Below are positions 34,201 through 45,424 of a stretch of DNA of 64,000 nt, piece after piece. The stretch comes from Gonocerus acuteangulatus (lineage: Eukaryota; Arthropoda; Insecta; Hemiptera; Coreidae): contig OX328125.1 of the NCBI GenBank assembly GCA_946811695.1, forward strand, positions 41,395,653 through 41,459,652, written 5' to 3'. Within the stretch, counting starts at the first letter, position 1. Every line of letters begins with the position of its first letter. Both the position numbers and the translations under genes were made by a program. The notes beneath the pieces are model-generated. The model searched no databases. It worked only from the letters and a program-made list of their open reading frames with translations, and had not been told where the DNA came from.

Positions 34201-35400
34201 TATCACTCTCAAGAGATATATATATACCTAGTTTACAAGTGCTTAGTGCTTGTTCCTCTTAGTAAATGAACTTTGTGACAAGTACTCGATTACTCGTTGG
34301 TGGACAAGTGCGTTCTTTACGGCCCGTCCGTACATGTCACTCTTATTATGCTGCCTCAGTGACAAGTACACGTTCACAGGCAAAACATTCGAATCTATTT
34401 GATATTTCTGCATATCTCCCCTCTCTCTGTATCTCGTATTTTTCCATTTTTCTTAGACTCTTCCTCTCTATCCTTACAGCGTCTCCCCCGACTAATTTAA
34501 AATTCATCGAGATTATGTAACCATTCAAGGATAAGTATTTTTTCACAACTTGCCTAAGTTAAACAAAATGGGAATTATGTAACTCAGTTTCACTTGTATG
34601 AAAATCAGTTCTTTGAACAAGGCACTCGACTGAATATTTAACCTATATAGCATTAGAAGGTATTCAACGCTCCTAACTGTCACAATTAGTACTAATTTAA
34701 TTTAAATATTTGTACGCATATTGCTATTAATCTTTATCTTTGTAAGAGAATTGAATTCACAAACTATATCAAACCACAGCCTAATTAACAATTTTAACAA
34801 TAGGGATATAGTGCAAGTAATTGTGCGTTCAATATTTGATTGTGCAGTATACTTATCCCCAGACCTCGAATTACACAATACCACCCCTTGTCCGGTCATT
34901 GTACGCACAGCACGTTTTGTGCGATTAACTAACAAACAGAATGACGGACGGATGAAATGTATAATTTAAAAAAGAGTACTACAAAGGATATTTAAAAAAA
35001 AAAAGAGGAAAATGGTCTGAAATAATAATCTGTTGATATTAATTAAAGAATTTTCCAAGCTAAAAAAGGCAGAGTCAAGAGAAGGCATTCTTAAAATTAC
35101 ATGAGGTTGTTAACCTCATTCTGCCCGAGAAATTAGCTCATTTTATAAAAACAAAAAAAGGAATGAGGGAAGAAATCAAATTCTTATAGAACACAAGTAA
35201 GCTTAACTACCATTCGAAGTTTTTACATAAATATTAAAACAGGAGCTGCTAATTGCTATTAAATATTGTTTACGAGTAAGCTACAACTTCTAATGGGACG
35301 ATTTTTAAAACACATGCTCCTTATAATTTGGGCACGATATCGACCGAATTTCTTTGCAAGGAAGTAAATATTAACAACGGTACGAACAAAGTAATTATTT
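34201..35400. other. Non-coding stretch, nothing recognised
   Basis: AT-rich DNA with short unconnected open frames on both strands. Confidence 0.45.
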
Positions 35401-35404
35401 GATT

Positions 35405-35520
35405 CCCAAGTAAACCCCCATTAGTATTGGATCGATTTCGCTTATTTTCCCAGCATATCTTTCTCCCTACATCAACATGAATTACTGGAATGCCGAGTTT
35501 TGTTGCAATCTCTTTCACAT
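35405..35520 (+). repeat. Dispersed single copy of the 142-bp tandem unit
   Basis: AAGTAAACCCCC, GATCGATTT, TTACTGGAATGCCGAGTTTT follow the same block order as the units at 17806-18235, at lower identity. It directly precedes the three-copy repeat at 35583-37275. Confidence 0.55.
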
Positions 35521-35582
35521 TCATAAATTGTGTTAGATTGTTTGGTTTTGCTCAAGTCGGATGACGTAATTGTTTTTAGGTA

Positions 35583-36075
35583 TACAGTCCAGGCAACGAA
35601 TGCTTGAAAACAGCTATAGATGGAAATTTTTGGAACACAATTTTTGACTTCGTAACTTTTTTTGGGCTGGATAGGAGGTGAACATATCAAAAGTCCTCGC
35701 CCCTAGCCTTTAAGCCGGGGGGAGGGGGGTTTAGAAGGTCCCATTTTTAGAGTTTTCACTTATATCTAGGAAACCCTGCGTCCTAGCGACATGGCTATTC
35801 TCTAACAAATGAAAGCTTATTAAATTTCCTACAAGTTCTATTCAGTGAGGTTTTTCGAGACGTCTTTAGTTTTCAAAATATCCGCTCTTGAACGTCTGTC
35901 ATTTTGGGAAAAAACACACTTTTTTCTATTGTCGACCGGATATCTCTTCAACGATGCACCCAAAAACTAAATGTCGGGTTGTAGAGCATTCCATTCGCTT
36001 CAATAATATATATAACTTTACTATTTTATGTATTTTCCTTCAACTGTGAAAACGGTTTTAGTGTTCATCGTGATA
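35583..36075 (-). repeat. 480-bp repeat R, unit 1 (inverted)
   Basis: This unit is the reverse complement of units 2 and 3. Key blocks, read on its minus strand, are GAAGGAAAATACATAAAATA, TCGTTGAAGAGATATCC, CCAAAATGACAGAC, AGAGCGGATATTTTGAAAAC, CTTGTAGGAAATTTAATAAG, CCTTCTAAACCCCCC and GAGGACTTTTGATATGTTCA. It has no coding potential. Confidence 0.88.
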
Positions 36076-36299
36076 TCTTGCAACAACTGCCGACCAATGA
36101 ACCGTTCAATTTCTCACCATTTCCAGTCATTTTATTGTCCAAAATATACTCCATTATGTAAATATAGGTAGTACTGGACGTATAAATAGTAGGAAATATA
36201 TAATTTTGGGCCTCTGACCAGTTATTCACGCTCAATTATATAAGATCTTGACCATTATATTGGCAATGGTTTTGTTAAGACCAAGTGAGTGCGTATATA

Positions 36300-36775
36300 A
36301 CGTTTGAAAGATACTACATAAAATAGTATCGTAATATATATTATTGAAGCGAACGGAATGCTCTACAACCCCATAACCGACATTTATTTTTTGGGTGCAT
36401 CGTTGAAGAGATATCCGATCGATAATAGAAAAAAGTGTGTTTTTTCCCAAAATGACAGACTTTCAAGAGCGGATATTTTGAAAACTAAAGATATCTCGAA
36501 AAACGTTATTGAATAGAACTTGTAGGAAATTTAATAAGCTTTCATTTGTTATAGCATGGTCATGTTGCAGGACGCAGGGTTTCCGAGATACATATAAGTG
36601 AAAACCCGAAAAATGGAACCTTCTAAACCCCCCCCCCCCCGCTCAAAGGCAACGGGTGAGGACTTTTGATATGTTGACCACCTAACTAGCCGAAACAAAG
36701 TTATGAAGTTAAAAATTGTGTTCCAAACATTTCCAGTTATAACTCTTAGTTTCCTGGGCTGTTAGTCGCTACATT
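36300..36775 (+). repeat. 480-bp repeat R, unit 2
   Basis: A plus-strand copy with the same ordered blocks as unit 1, so units 1 and 2 form a large inverted repeat around a spacer of about 225 bp (36076-36299). The C-run after CCTTCTAAA is 14 long here. Confidence 0.88.
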
Positions 36776-36784
36776 TCAGATTTC

Positions 36785-37275
36785 ATGATGAACACTGAAA
36801 TTATTTTTACGTTTGAAGGAAAATACATAAAATAGCAAAGTAATATATATTATTGAAGGGAATGCAATACTCTACAACCCTATAACCGTTATTTATTATT
36901 TTGATACATCGTTGAAGAGTTATCCAGTCAAAACGGGGAAAAAATATGCGGCAAAAGTGTTTTCCCCCAAAATGACAGACTTTCAAGAGCGGATATTTCG
37001 AAAACTAAAGATATCTCGAAAAACTTTATTGAACAGAACTTGTAGGAAATTTAATCAGCTTTCATTTGTTATAGAATAGTCATGTCGCTAGGGCACAGGG
37101 TTTCCGAGATATAAATGCCCGAAAAATGGGACCTTCTAAACCCCCCCTCCCCCCGGCTTAAAGGGTAGGGGCGAGGACTTTTGATATGTTCACCTCCTAT
37201 CCAGCCCAAACAAAGTTACGAAGTCAAAAATTGTGTTCCAAAAATTTCCTTCTATAACTGTTCGTTGACTGGACT
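36785..37275 (+). repeat. 480-bp repeat R, unit 3
   Basis: A second plus-strand copy following unit 2 directly. It starts near GATGAACACTGAAATT, as unit 1 does in reverse, and ends GTTCGTTGACTGGACTG. It has a small insertion near 36920-36950 (AACGGGGAAAAAATATGC) compared with the others. Confidence 0.88.
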
Positions 37276-37458
37276 GATAGGCTAGTTCGTCGGGAGTTTC
37301 ACCTGTAAGTCCACAGCTGTACTCATGCCGATGTCTTTATGTCCTGGTACCCATAGTAACGTAATGTGTTTGTTTTTACTTTGTAGAATGTTAATATGCG
37401 TAAATATCTACTTGATAACTGGATGTGTGCTGTAAATGTTCTTGATGGACATCAAGGA

Positions 37459-37502
37459 TTAGATTAGATTCCTGTTTTGGAGGGCATTAAACAGGCAAGG
37501 TT
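37459..37502 (-). mobile_element. Extremely 5'-truncated retroposon, 44 bp
   Basis: Forty-four bases lie between two exact copies of the 13-bp repeat TGGACATCAAGGA (37446-37458 and 37503-37515). Read on the minus strand the insert contains a CCTGTTT..AAAACAGG hairpin followed by an ATCTAATCTAA tail, the layout of the 3' end of a non-LTR element with a microsatellite tail. The donor family is not otherwise seen in the window. Confidence 0.7.
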
Positions 37503-37515
37503 TGGACATCAAGGA

Positions 37516-38195
37516 AATATTATAATTAAAAACCTTTCCATTTGACGAAAATTATCTTCATTACATAAATATTGATGATGGATTGATAGCAAGTATTTTA
37601 TACGGTGAAAAAAGAAGACTGAAGGCCAGGAACATCCTGTTAGTAAAGAAAGACCGTGAAAATTGCATCTAGCCCTATCAGTGTCTAAGTAATACGTCCT
37701 TGCTTCAAGTGAAGATTCTAAGAGGAAGGTCAAAGTGTTGAATAACAATAAATAACTATGTAGAAATATCAAGAAAAGAGTACCATATTATTGTTCCACT
37801 TTTACAAGGGGGTCCCCATCTCGTTCCCATCACCTTGTCGACAATTATCTTTTCTTATCATGCAAATTTGTCGAGTGTAACAATAGATATAGCACTAGAA
37901 AGCTTCTTCGGCCTTCCAACTTATATAGTTTTCCACTCACAAAAAGCCTTGAAAAACTATTATTCAACTTCAAATATTAAACGTTTAAGTCTCATTAGAA
38001 AGTGGGTAAAGTTGTCTGATTTCAGTATTGAATAAATCAATGCAAGCAATTTTATGGTTAAAATTAGTTCCTATGTTTGAAATAGATTGGTATGAATTCT
38101 AATTATATTGAACTATATATTTATGCTTCGTTATCTATTTGTACATGTGTTGCGTTATGCAGCTCCTGCGTAACGAACTCTTTATTTATTGATTC
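37516..38195. other. Non-coding stretch, nothing recognised
   Basis: AT-rich sequence with short frames only. Confidence 0.45.
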
Positions 38196-38210
38196 TAATC
38201 CCAGCCTCAC

Positions 38211-38418
38211 CCATTCATACCTCTTCACAAGACAAGACAAACCACTATGTGGGGCATGCAACGTACCTTTAACTGTAAAACACATCCTAACAGACTGCCT
38301 TAAAAGAGACAACTTACAGATTCCTCGAAGCCTCAGTGAACTGTTATCTGATAGGAGCCCCCACATTGATACCATACTGACATACTTAAAGACGACAAAG
38401 ACATACAATAAAATATAA
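38211..38418 (+). pseudogene. LINE ORF2 C-terminal fragment with CCHC knuckle
   Basis: The frame reads THSYLFTRQDKPLCGACNVP then LTVKHILTDCLKRDN and stops after TYNKI at 38418. The C-x2-C..H-x4-C pattern lies at the end of ORF2 in I/R1/Jockey-type LINEs, after RNase H. It is a different family from the 20645 element, whose knuckle reads CKTC..HIFNTC. All upstream domains are missing, so it cannot act alone. Confidence 0.88.
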
Positions 38419-38740
38419 TTATACCAAACATTACTCCCAAGTCAAAGTTTCTTATTTCAGGATAATATTCCTCAGATATCAACTCCGCAAATATATTACT
38501 ACTATTTATTATTACCGTTAAAATTATAAGTTTAATTCTGTATTTTTTTATTTTATTAATTCCTTACATATTTCTTTTTTATTTTTTATTATTATTCTTT
38601 TCTTCATTTCATTTTCCGTACCCTTTAATTTTGTTACTGATCCTTAGCTTATAATTTATTATTTTATTTATTATATTTTATATAAATTCTTTTAGGGCAG
38701 ATCACCATTGCTGTGCAGCTCTTAAAGTAAAATAAATAAA
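38211..38740 (+). mobile_element. 5'-truncated LINE 3' end with exact target duplication
   Basis: About 530 bp, flanked by the exact 15-bp repeat TAATCCCAGCCTCAC (38196-38210 and 38741-38755), with an AAATAAATAAA tail. It contains the last codons of an RNase H-type LINE ORF2 and a 3' untranslated region rich in TTATTT. Confidence 0.93.
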
Positions 38741-38755
38741 TAATCCCAGCCTCAC

Positions 38756-39735
38756 ATTTATTTATAAAGCTCAGCAAATGTTAAAAAAGTCGGAATCCTC
38801 TTCTTTTCTATTTTAACTTGATGCGTTATTTTGTATCTGCCGTTTCCTAAGATCTATACTCGTCAAGAAATGAAAAGCAACATAGTATAACTAATTGTAT
38901 TCGATTAATCATAAAATATTCATTTAAAAAATCATACGTATTAAACTTATTGTCCATGTGAAACTAACGAATATGCAAAAACTCGTTTTCAGAATCGAGA
39001 TTTAGGTCTTAGATTGTGGACGATAAGGGCTGCCGTAAATTGTCAAACCTTTCACCCCTTTAGAATAGAATAATAATAGAATACTACTAGCATTCTTTGG
39101 CGGGCTCGGCCAAAGAATGCTAGTAATCGTTAAAATTAATTATGAACATTAATGAAAAACAATAAGAAGTGGCTTCAGGACTGTGAGTAGCATAGTAGAT
39201 ATATGTAATAAATTAAATATAATTTTTAATTTACGCCTTTTTAACTATTTTCAAAGCCCACAGTGTTGCTTCTATTTGAGCCCAAAGGACAAAGGGCCAT
39301 GAGTTGATTTGTATAAAGTACTGATGAATGGAACTTTCAAACTGACACTTCACAACAATAGAAGTGATTGGTGTTGGAGGCCTGTTCAACAAGTTGTTGC
39401 TCACAACAAATTCTGAGAGAATGTCAGCTTCAGTTTTGTCAGTCAATTCTTATCTCTTAATACAGTTTTAATATTGTACAGTTGTTAAATTCAGACCAGA
39501 GAGGTCGCCTGGTTAGTACTACGCTCAGGCTATCTGGATATCCTCTTTGTAGGTACTCAATAAAGTCTAGGTGGGCCAATGGCCTAACATAATATAACTT
39601 AGAATTTGTATTCGATTTACTCGTGAATGAAATGGGGAAGCCAGACGTAACAGCAGTTAGTTCAAACTGGCTTAGACTACTTGAATAAGAGCGAAATATA
39701 TGTTGCTTAGACCTGTCAATTATATTAATTGAAGG
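38756..39735. other. Non-coding stretch with MITE C fragment and a hairpin
   Basis: 38945-39065 matches part of MITE family C (ACGAATATGCAAA, GATTGTGGACGATA, CACCCCTTTAGAAT). A perfect hairpin follows at 39086-39124. The rest is unrecognised. Confidence 0.5.
39086..39124. repeat. Perfect hairpin, 16-bp arms
   Basis: Arms 39086-39101 (ACTAGCATTCTTTGGC) and 39109-39124 pair exactly around the 7-base loop GGGCTCG. No flanking duplication was seen. Confidence 0.92.
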
Positions 39736-39970
39736 CATGGGCGTATGTAAGGGGGAACCGAGGGGCTGCAGCCCCCCTTCCCCCCCGAAATTTTGATTTG
39801 ATCGGTAAAAATGTTTTATAAAACCCATAAAAATCAATTACATAATAAAAAATAATCACCTAGTTCATAAAAAATATATTATTTTAGGTGTAATAGGGTT
39901 TTTGTTGGCTAAAACTATTCAAAGCTCTAGATTATTAGTATACCATAGCCCTGAAATTATCCCAGCCCCC
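39736..39970. mobile_element. MITE family F, copy 1
   Basis: CATGGGCGTATGTAAGGGGG, GGGGCTGCAGCCCC, TCGGTAAAAAT, TAGGTGTAATA and AAGCTCTAGATTATTA recur in order at 53575-53762. The right end has decayed. Confidence 0.6.

Positions 39971-40028
<58 letters not shown>
39971..40028. repeat. AC/AT microsatellite
   Basis: A short CACACA stretch followed by AT dinucleotides. Confidence 0.93.
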
Positions 40029-40032
<4 letters not shown>

Positions 40033-40737
40033 GCGTGCTCATTTTAATTTATAAAAAATAGTTGAGAAGGATTTTTAAATATTAATATAAGTGATACGTT
40101 ACATAAGACATCTCTATATTAATTTGCTATTTTGATTTCAAATCCGAACAATTTAACCATCTAATTTAATTTTTGCAAATATAACTATTACTCTCTGAGG
40201 TTGATTTCAAATAGTAACTCATTTTAATAAAAGTTTATCATAAAAAGGTTATACAATGTTTATCTTCGTTTAGCGAGTTTCAACATGTAATGCCTTCACG
40301 AACAAAAATGTTCTCCATCCGAATTACCAGAAGACTGTAACATATTTCTTTAAATTGATTTTTAAAATCGGTCCATCCGGAGGGGTGCACCCGGGTGGGA
40401 GTTTTAAGGCAATGCATTTCTGCACTAATTTTCCATCAATGTAAAACAATTGCTCAACATCTACTACCACCGTTTTATCGTGGCTGTAAATATATTTTGT
40501 GTAAAAGCCTAATGTTGTCCTTCCATTTTTAAAATAATAAATATGTTAAGAATTTGACATATCTAGTTATATAATAGAATAACCGAAAAAATATCCTCAT
40601 TATTATTTTTATAAATCTCAGAAGTAATAGTAATTTTTTCAATAAATTTGGGAGTCCAGAACTTTTTTTACCAACAGTATATGTTGAGACAATGACCACG
40701 AAATCCCACCCTCATAATGTTTTTTTTTTTCATTATA

Positions 40738-42342
40738 CAGTGGCGGAAAAAGAGTATTTGCACATCACGTTTTTATGAATAATTGAGTACAGGGAAACAA
40801 AAAACTTCACTTTACTGTACAAAAATAAAAAGTAAATTTATCAAGAACTAAAATAAACCTCTTTACAAAAAAATAATAATGATTCATAACTTAATAAAAA
40901 ATGAAAACTTTAAAAGTGCTTGGAAAAAAGTATTTGCACACTTCCATCTTTACAATTGAAAACTCTAGCTCTCCAGCTTTAATATTTTGTAAAGAGGCCA
41001 TTTGCACCAATAATTGCCTCTAGACGTCTGGGCATTGAATGAATTAGGTTTTTAATTAAATCTAGGCTAATTTTCCCCTATTCTTGAACCACAAGTTGTT
41101 TAAGATTATGTCTGTCAGTGATATGGAATTTTCTGACATGTTTATCAAGCGTAAGCCATAAATTTTCAATTATGTTTATAACTGATGACTGGGGAGGAGT
41201 GTGGAGCTGTTTGGGAACGTTAAATATCAACCACTCCTTTCTTATCCTCGCAGTATGTTTTGGATCGTTTTCCTGCAGGAATACTTACTGATTCTGGATT
41301 CCCATTTGTGCGACACTACTACGCAAATTATGGCGCAAAATGTTCACGTTGCCTTGTGCATTAAAATTACCTTGGATACTCACGAGTTTTCCCACTCCAT
41401 GTTAGGAAACACACCCCCAAACCATAACATGGCCTCCACCATGCTTTGCAGTCACTGAAACATTTTGCTTCTTAAGGTCTTCATTACGATGGTTCCAAAT
41501 CGTCTTCCGACCATCTGAACCAAACAAATTAAATTAACTTTTGTCAGAAAACACATTTTCCCAAAAGCTTAAAGGTTTCTGTACGTATTCCCAAGCAAAA
41601 GCAAGCCGCTTTTTGCGGCTGGTTTCACCGACGTGTGGCTTCTTTCTTGGTACTCTACCATGAAGCCCTTCCGAATTCAGGGAATATCTTATTGCTCTGT
41701 CACTAACCTCGACTCCAGATGTTGATTGGACCATGGGTGCCAGCTCTCGAGAACTTATCCTGGGTTTTTTTAAGGACTTCATTTTTAATTTTCCTCTTCA
41801 ACCTGTCAGTTAATTTTTTTGGGCGCTTTTTACGCTTAAGGTTTTCGGTTGTACCACGTTCCTCATAGCATTTTATGACTTATCTGACGGTAGAAAAATT
41901 CACCCCTATGAAATCAGCGATTTGTTTTTTGCTGATTCCTCAGTAAAACAATTTTTTCACGCGTTGCGGAACTCAATTCAGAGGTCTTGGGCATGATAAT
42001 AGACTATTGTCTGCAGCAAACTTATTCAAATACTAGAGAATACTGATAATAAAGGATTAGTGATAAATTTAGGAACAAACGAGTGGACCCAGAAGGATTA
42101 ATGAAAAGGTAAACTGAAAATCTGAGTCATAGTAGACCAAATGTGCAAATACTTTTTTCCAGGCACTTTTAAAGGTTAATTTTTTCGTTAACTTATGAAT
42201 CATTATTATTTTTTATAAAGAGGTTTATTTTAGTTCTTGATAAATGTACTTTTTATTTTTGTACAGTAAAGTGAAGTTTTTTGTTTCCCTGTACTCAATT
42301 ATTCATAAAAACGTGACGTGCAAATACTTTTTTCCGCCACTG
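40738..42342 (-). mobile_element. Tc1-like transposon with long inverted repeats (IR/DR type)
   Basis: A 1605-bp element starts CAGTGGCGGAAAAA at both ends and is flanked by TA (40736-40737 and 42343-42344). The terminal inverted repeats are about 210 bp (40738-40950 and 42130-42342) and highly similar. Each contains two copies of AAAAAGTATTTGCAC, one at the outer and one at the inner edge, the IR/DR arrangement of Sleeping Beauty- and Minos-type elements. The transposase between them is broken. Confidence 0.93.
40974..41997 (-). pseudogene. Tc1-like transposase, multiply broken
   Basis: Minus-strand pieces in order: MPKTSELSSATREKIVLLRN (start at 41997), KKQIADFIGVNFSTVR in a shifted frame, the HTH region ISSRELAPMVQSTSGVEVSD (41534-41782 frame), FSDKS then a stop and FNLFGSDGRKTIW, HGGGHVMVWGCVS, QENDPKHTARIRKEW, and NIIENLWLTLDKHV, ending LFTKY near 40977. 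The first catalytic aspartate (FSDKS) and the final glutamate (IIENLW) are present. The second, usually the first D of DND before PKH, is glutamate here (QEND). Stops fall after FSDKS, after GCVS, after GIQNQ and after VVQE. This copy cannot make active enzyme, though its ends could be moved in trans. Confidence 0.9.
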
Positions 42343-42497
42343 TACTAAACATTGTTTGGGTATTTAGAAAAAAAAAAAAAAAAAAAAGACAAGACTATAA
42401 TTTTACCAAAAAACGACTACTGTACAGAATTGGAGCATGGTTATATAATAGAACAATAGGACCGTCCGGAGGTAGATATTTAGAGTCATAGTAGTTC

Positions 42498-42644
42498 TTA
42501 AAATAAATACCTCCATCATGGAGGTTCTTATTTTAAAGAGGAGGTATTTATTAGAAATACCTCCTAAATTAAGGAGGTATTTATTAGAAAGTGTCTTTAT
42601 AGTCAAGCATGGAGGCTCCATGCTTGACTATAAAGACACTTTCT
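42498..42644. repeat. Stack of three palindromes
   Basis: Three inverted repeats lie next to each other. The first is 42498-42536, centred on CCTCCATCATGGAGG. The second is 42555-42582 with AAATACCTCC facing GGAGGTATTT. The third, at 42586-42644, has perfect 29-bp arms around one base (arm start AGAAAGTGTCTTTATAGTCA). The block GGAGGTATTTATTAGAAA is repeated directly at about 42540 and 42573. Confidence 0.9.
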
Positions 42645-43121
42645 CAGCCTTGCTAAAAGCAAAGCAAACATTTGTTTCCTACTGCCTTTTTATATGGTAG
42701 TGTATTAATATCCTGCTGTCCTTCCTGTGTCGCTTTATGGGCAGGCGTGTCTGTGTTCATGACATTCAATTTTATTTCCACAAGTATCGTTTAGGATATC
42801 ACGCGTGTAGAAATGTTTCAGCGACGGTCTTTGTGCAATTGCGGATTTCAACTTGATAAGTCCTCCAAGGCACATGTCGCATTCATGTTGGTTTTGCATA
42901 CGGAATATTACAAAGTATTTATCTTTGCATTCATTATTGTACAAAAGGATATTGTGTTTATACCTGGTATAATTTGAAAATCTTGGGATCGAAACTATCG
43001 ATATTTCTATAAAATAGGCAGAAGGTCAATTGATAAAATAAAAACACTTTTACATACTAGTCATTTCATTAAAATAGCTCTACTGGTTTCACATCCATTT
43101 TGATGCCACTACAGTGGCGCT
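42645..43121. other. Non-coding stretch, nothing recognised
   Basis: Mixed-composition DNA without recognised elements or exons. Confidence 0.4.
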
Positions 43122-43135
43122 AATACCTGTATATA

Positions 43136-43482
43136 AAAAAAAAAATCAGTCCCGTAACAGGCCACGAGGGCCCTGAGGGGCAGATACTATAGAGGTATCT
43201 GATTCATCACAATACGGCATACTAGGGAGATAGTGTGGTCAGTACTATGCTCCGGCCGCCTGATTTTTCCCTTGGCTGCATCGAGTGCTGGAGTCATTAG
43301 CACCCAAGGTACCCATTATTAAATTAATTAAAGGCTGGGTTGGCCTAGGGACGGTCAGAGAGGCCGAATTCAACCCATGAACGAAGACAATAGAAGAAAA
43401 ATCTTTAGTGCTTGCTCGGGATTTGAACTCAGGCCTCCAGCTTATTAGTCCAGTGCTCTACCACTGAGCTAACCTCGCCCCC
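43136..43482 (-). mobile_element. SINE family A, copy 3
   Basis: A full-length minus-strand copy with B-box GAGTTCAAATCC and A-box TTAGCTCAGTGG, ending in an A run on the plus strand left side after ATCAGTCCCGTAACAGG. The 14-bp duplication AATACCTGTATATA is exact (43122-43135 and 43483-43496). Confidence 0.95.
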
Positions 43483-43493
43483 AATACCTGTAT

Positions 43494-43560
43494 ATAGCCT
43501 GTTCAAATAGACGGAAGAGTTCAATTCCGCTCGCTGAAGTTTTCTTCTGGAGAAAATATC
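43494..43560. mobile_element. Foldback family G, end fragment
   Basis: TATAGCCTGTTCAAATAGAC followed by GTTCAATTCCGC matches the outer arm of the 8974-9546 element. The SINE A copy inserted right at its border. Confidence 0.6.
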
Positions 43561-44189
43561 TACAAACCATATAACGAAAAGTGAATTTGTTTGGAACGAG
43601 TTATCAACACGTTGCAACCCTCTTCTAGCGGAGTGGACTATCTTCAGTGGGAATAGAAACTAATATGTTAATGCTTAAACCATCCTTTTTATTTTTTTAT
43701 AATTTTAAGGTGTATTCAACCGCGGTAGGGCATAGGCACAACCATCCTTTATTACAACTCTTTATTATACTCACAATAATTTAAAATTTAAAGAATCTCA
43801 TTTTTCGAAAGCTTAAATTTCTTTGAACATTTAAGATTATTTGTCGATCTGGGAAGTAGGAGAGGAATATAAAGAGAATTTCAGGCAATATACAAAAGAA
43901 ACGAACTCAGAATTTTCGCTTACAAACGATATGTAGATCAAATAAAAAATCTCATACCTCATTGAAACTTGGAATTGTGTGGTAATACATTTTCTGAGAT
44001 CATTCTTAAACCAGGAAAGCGGTGAGTAATGCATGTGATCATTTTTGGATTGCGAGATAAACGAGAAAATTGTCGGTATAATAGTATATAATCTTTCATA
44101 CAGAGTTTTCTAAATCAATATAATCAGGGAAGGAAAGGTATAATTATCTAAATATTCCTCGCATAGCAAGAGCTGCTTATTAATTAATT
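43561..44189. other. Non-coding stretch, nothing recognised
   Basis: AT-rich with short unconnected frames. Confidence 0.45.
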
Positions 44190-44382
44190 TAAATTGTATC
44201 CTCCGTTATTATTAACTAAGAATTTGAGGACAGGTTATCTATAGGTTACCACCCTTTTCTAGCGAGGATAGGACACTGATGCCTTTTATTTTTTTGAAAG
44301 AATAGCCATCACCCATAGTAGGAATCCGACCGGAAACCTTAAACGTGGAGTTTTTCTTGCACTTTCGGCCATCGGGCCTCCA
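44190..44382 (-). mobile_element. SINE family B, copy 3, worn
   Basis: A minus-strand copy with tail block CCGTTATTATTAACTAAGAA, body block GGATAGGACACTGATGCC, and head ending CATCGGGCCTCC. The B-box region is mutated (GGAATCCGACC), so it would be a poor polymerase III template. Confidence 0.85.
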
Positions 44383-44426
44383 GGAGGTATTTTAACTGAG
44401 AGCACTAATTCTGGAAATAACTTTAA

Positions 44427-44634
<208 letters not shown>

Positions 44635-45424
44635 ATGTTCATACCTCAGTAACCCTAAGGTGTGGCTGTTTATTTACTACATGCCTCATGTATCGCATAT
44701 TGCATGTATTTTTTTTTACAATATACTAGTTGATATTAAAAGCAACAACGTGATAGTTGATATTAAACTAGAACTTCTGAAAGAAGGTTATTCATTAACT
44801 TCTAAGATTTGTTATTAGTAATTTATTTGTGAGTAGAAATAACTGTTTCGATTCCTCGATTAGAGAGTTTAGTAAATATACATATTGAGGGTTCAGATTA
44901 TGTCACCAAGTCCATTTATGTCATTTTATGTTGTAATCGTATTAAGAGTATTACTATAATGGCTCTTTTCAGTGCTACAGGAGACTAAGTCCTAACTTCG
45001 TTATTTTACCACCTGTAGCAGTTCTTGCTACACATCTGGAAGTCAATCTTATTTGTTTTCAGAGCACAAGTAAGCCAAGTCCAAATTGTAACTATTTTAT
45101 GAAGAAGACTTTTTAAGACTTATACAGGCCAATAGGATTTATACAACGTCTCTGCAATTAAAACGAATAATACTCATTTCCTGAAAACTCTATAACATGG
45201 ACTTGGTCTAGTTGTGCTCTGATCCCTCCATATAATGATCGCTTATTCAGTTGAAATATAAATGATACATCTTCGGTTTAAGCTATTGGATTAATATTGA
45301 TTGCTGAGGGTTGCGTAGGAGGAAACCTGGAAACTACCAACACCTTGAGCTTATGGTTCACAAGTGGCATTATTAAGAACTCCAGTCGATTAAGATAGAA
45401 TGCGAATAAATCTGCATGAAGTCA
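44635..45424. other. Non-coding stretch, nothing recognised
   Basis: AT-rich sequence without recognised features. Confidence 0.45.
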
